The notes beneath the pieces were generated by a model. It was not told the origin of the DNA. It saw nothing but the letters and a program-made list of their open reading frames with translations, and ran no database searches. A stretch of 22,200 bases of DNA, from NCBI GenBank assembly GCA_039105265.1, contig JAPFFF010000467.1, forward strand, positions 1 through 22,200. The letters are read 5' to 3'. Source of the stretch: Tritrichomonas musculus. Taxonomy: Eukaryota; Parabasalia; Tritrichomonadida; Tritrichomonadidae. The first letter of the stretch is position 1. Each line of letters opens with the position of its first letter. This document shows, one piece after another, positions 20,301-22,200 of the stretch. Both the position numbers and the translations under genes were made by a program.

Positions 20301-20375
20301 CAAGATGGTTCTCACTACTGCCCACCATCGATGAAACGGCACAGGTGCCTACCCCGAGAATCTCCTACCTCCCTT
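20301..20375. repeat. GC-rich segment with short palindromes
   Basis: About 75 bases are much richer in G+C than their surroundings. They contain GATGGT/ACCATC arms (20304-20309 and 20324-20329) and the perfect palindrome GGCACAGGTGCC-type stem at 20338-20349 (GGCAC, AG, GTGCC). They lie just upstream of the HNH fragment and may be the leader or origin region of a related element. Confidence 0.3.
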
Positions 20376-20389
20376 ATGAATATATGTAA

Positions 20390-20560
20390 ATGTCATTTGT
20401 ACCACTCAAAGACTTTACCAATGATTATGAGATACTGAATAGGTGCCCCTTTACTATAAGACGTAAGAGTAATCATTTTATATGCAAAGATGCAAAACAT
20501 ATTAAGGGATATATACGAGTATGCATGAAATCATTGTTCTTAAATCATTCTTTTTGTTAA
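20390..20560 (+). CDS. Short second copy of the HNH gene, N-terminal part only
   Basis: A 56-residue frame starts MSFVPLKDFTNDYEILNRCP and continues FTIRRK, then KHIKGYIRVCM. It is clearly related to the HNH protein at 15969-16280, which starts MSFVPLKGFILDYEILNKYP. The similarity covers the NUMOD4-like N-terminus and ends before the catalytic HNH region, after which AT-rich DNA and a T20 tract follow. It cannot cut DNA by itself and is probably a relic. The protein differences show that it is an old duplication or a piece of a related element, not a recent local copy. Confidence 0.7.
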   Translation: MSFVPLKDFTNDYEILNRCPFTIRRKSNHFICKDAKHIKGYIRVCMKSLFLNHSFC

Positions 20561-20591
20561 TTAAGGATTTTGGATTTTTTTTTTTTTTTTT

Positions 20592-20995
20592 TTTAATTTC
20601 TTCTTTCTTCCACATTTTGGTTTAATTCTTTAAGTATTTCATTACGTGTTTGATTATATTCATCATAACTGTAACATTATAATAGCTTGCAGACAAATAA
20701 GTCTAATGCACTATGCAATACGAAGTGCTCGATAATATACGTATGGCAGAAAACCTGCCATAGACCAAAGGTTTTATGGGAATCCTTTTTGGCTTTCCAC
20801 CATATCAGACAAGACTCATTTCTTTGACTAGTCAAAGTCCTACCAATTTCTTCAATTCCAGTAAAAAAAGTATAATATTAGTTTTATATTTAGCTAATGT
20901 ATGTTTTAGGTGATAACCAGGTATATTTCGGGTGGTTGATATGCTATTATTTATCATATATGAAAAATTATCGAATACATACTCAAAAAGAAAAA
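20592..20995 (-). pseudogene. Degraded unrecognised minus-strand coding remnant
   Basis: Minus-strand stretches with protein-like content lie in more than one frame: EYVFDNFSYMINNSISTTRN and CLIWWKAKKDSHKTFGLWQV further on, then SYDEYNQTRNEILKELNQNV near the right end. No family is recognised. It is broken several times. A T20 tract (20575-20594) borders it. It may be a relic of the same kind of gene as at 19427-20050, but no shared motif proves this. Confidence 0.3.
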
Positions 20996-22200
20996 TTTTG
21001 GCATTCTGAGATCAAAAATATCCTTTAGTTTTTTAAATTTTATTCTGAACTAATTTGGAAGCTCCTTTTCATAAAGTAGTCACAAAAATTCAATGCTAAT
21101 TCATTTTCCATTTATTTTGAATGATAATATAGTCATATCACTGTCATTCAATTTTTCATTTTTTTAATGGTGTTTTATGGATTATATGAAATTTAAATCA
21201 TATATTAATATTTTTTAAATCATTAAAGCATATAAATAGAAATATTTAATATAGAAAGTGGAATTGATATTTATCATTAATAAATTTTCAATGATATTTG
21301 TGATACATGTAGCATTTATAACCTGTAAATACATTATTTTGCCATAAATATATGCTAATAACGATATATTTTATTATAGTAATGAAAATTATAATAATAT
21401 TTCAACTACAAACCATGTGAAATGCTTTTATTTTTTTGAAATATCTTGATAAAAGACTTTTTAATCGTTTTAAGATATTTTTTTTATCTGTTTTGTATAT
21501 TTTCATGTTATTAAAACAATACACGTACAAAAAAAATGCTGCAATTATACAAGGAAGCACTTAAAAAAAAAAAAAAAGAAACATATTCCATTGTATTTAT
21601 TGCTAACCGATATAACTATAATGAGTTTTTCTCATACAAATTTTTTTAAAAAAAGAAATAATAAATATCGATTAAAACAATATATTTTAATAAAAACTGG
21701 GGTATAATCATAATTTCATTATATATTTAATTTTCATGTTTTTGGCCTTTGCAATCCTTATAGATATCTCTGTGGTTGATAAGGAGGTTATAAAGAGTAT
21801 TTGCTTCATAACTTGCTATAGCTTAAAAGTTATGCAGCAACTTTTGAATAGATAGAATAATTGCTAATAGAATATTTTTATCATGAATATAAAAAATGTT
21901 TATAAGTTTTCCATTACAGTAATCTGAAATCATTATCTATATTTAAGTAAATATTTTCAAACTTCTGATTTGTGAATCTGTTTTAAAATACTTAAATTGC
22001 TTATAAATCATCAAAGTATTTTGATCAACTAGAAAAATAATGATCTCGATTAAAAGTCTTCTCACATTCAAATATTAATCGTCATAGCTAAATTATACCC
22101 CATAACCGTTTTTGGTTAAAAAACATTTTTAATGGTGAACTGTGCTTTCATTTCAAATTTATAAATTTATAAAGATAATTCAAAGGACTATTGCATATTT
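20996..22200. other. AT-rich non-coding DNA
   Basis: Both strands are rich in stops, with short A and T runs (for example A15 near 21563). I found no gene, RNA fold, tandem repeat or transposon end here. Confidence 0.6.

Noticed and set aside
20069-20328. Frames over the poly(A) region on both strands
   Set aside because: Their length comes from the A27 tract (poly-Lys or poly-Phe), and the rest has no protein-like signal.
20301-20350. Hammerhead ribozyme suggested by GATGAAAC near 20330
   Set aside because: The CUGANGA and GAAA cores are not separated by a stem II and no three-stem arrangement fits.

Overview
The window is AT-rich eukaryotic DNA crowded with mobile elements and satellite repeats. 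It fits a trichomonad such as Trichomonas vaginalis or a relative. The reasons are compact intronless small genes with A/T-rich leaders ending in TCAAAATG-type starts, several kinds of degraded DNA transposon, free-standing HNH nuclease genes, and a virus-like Ulp1/adenain-type protease gene. The species is an inference. Nothing looks bacterial and there is no CRISPR array or rRNA.

Layout. Positions 29-1159 hold a broken pogo-like (Tc1/mariner superfamily, DDD) transposase gene. Positions 1631 to about 14130 are one very large tandem array of about 100 units. It is built from a 125-bp monomer (A) and a 119-bp monomer (B) that share their first part and differ in the rest, with B units placed at irregular but exactly quantised intervals. 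The array is flanked on both sides by two diverged landmarks: a long hairpin block (1389-1520 and 14560-14680) and a 19-bp motif resembling a tRNA A-box (1588-1606 and 14488-14506). The two hairpins keep their pairing through compensatory changes.

From about 15470 to 18439 there is a compact, same-strand gene cluster that looks like a virus-like element fossil. Its parts are a stand-alone CRESS-virus-type Rep (HUH) nuclease domain, an HNH nuclease, a Ulp1/adenain-like cysteine protease gene with a Ser/Pro-rich linker, and three small unrecognised genes. A hairpin with nested stems and two AACGGTC repeats lies just upstream of the Rep gene and is a candidate origin. A degraded gene with Myb-like motifs lies on the opposite strand just before it.

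A second, different pogo-like transposase remnant (18466-19008) directly follows the cluster. The rest (19009-22200) is mostly non-coding AT-rich DNA. It contains a 48-A tract, two degraded minus-strand coding remnants, a GC-rich hairpin followed by a poly(A) tail (20173-20260), and a short second copy of the HNH gene start (20390-20560).

The most notable candidates for undescribed biology are the Rep gene with its adjacent hairpin in a protease- and HNH-bearing element, and the covarying hairpin pair that brackets the satellite array.
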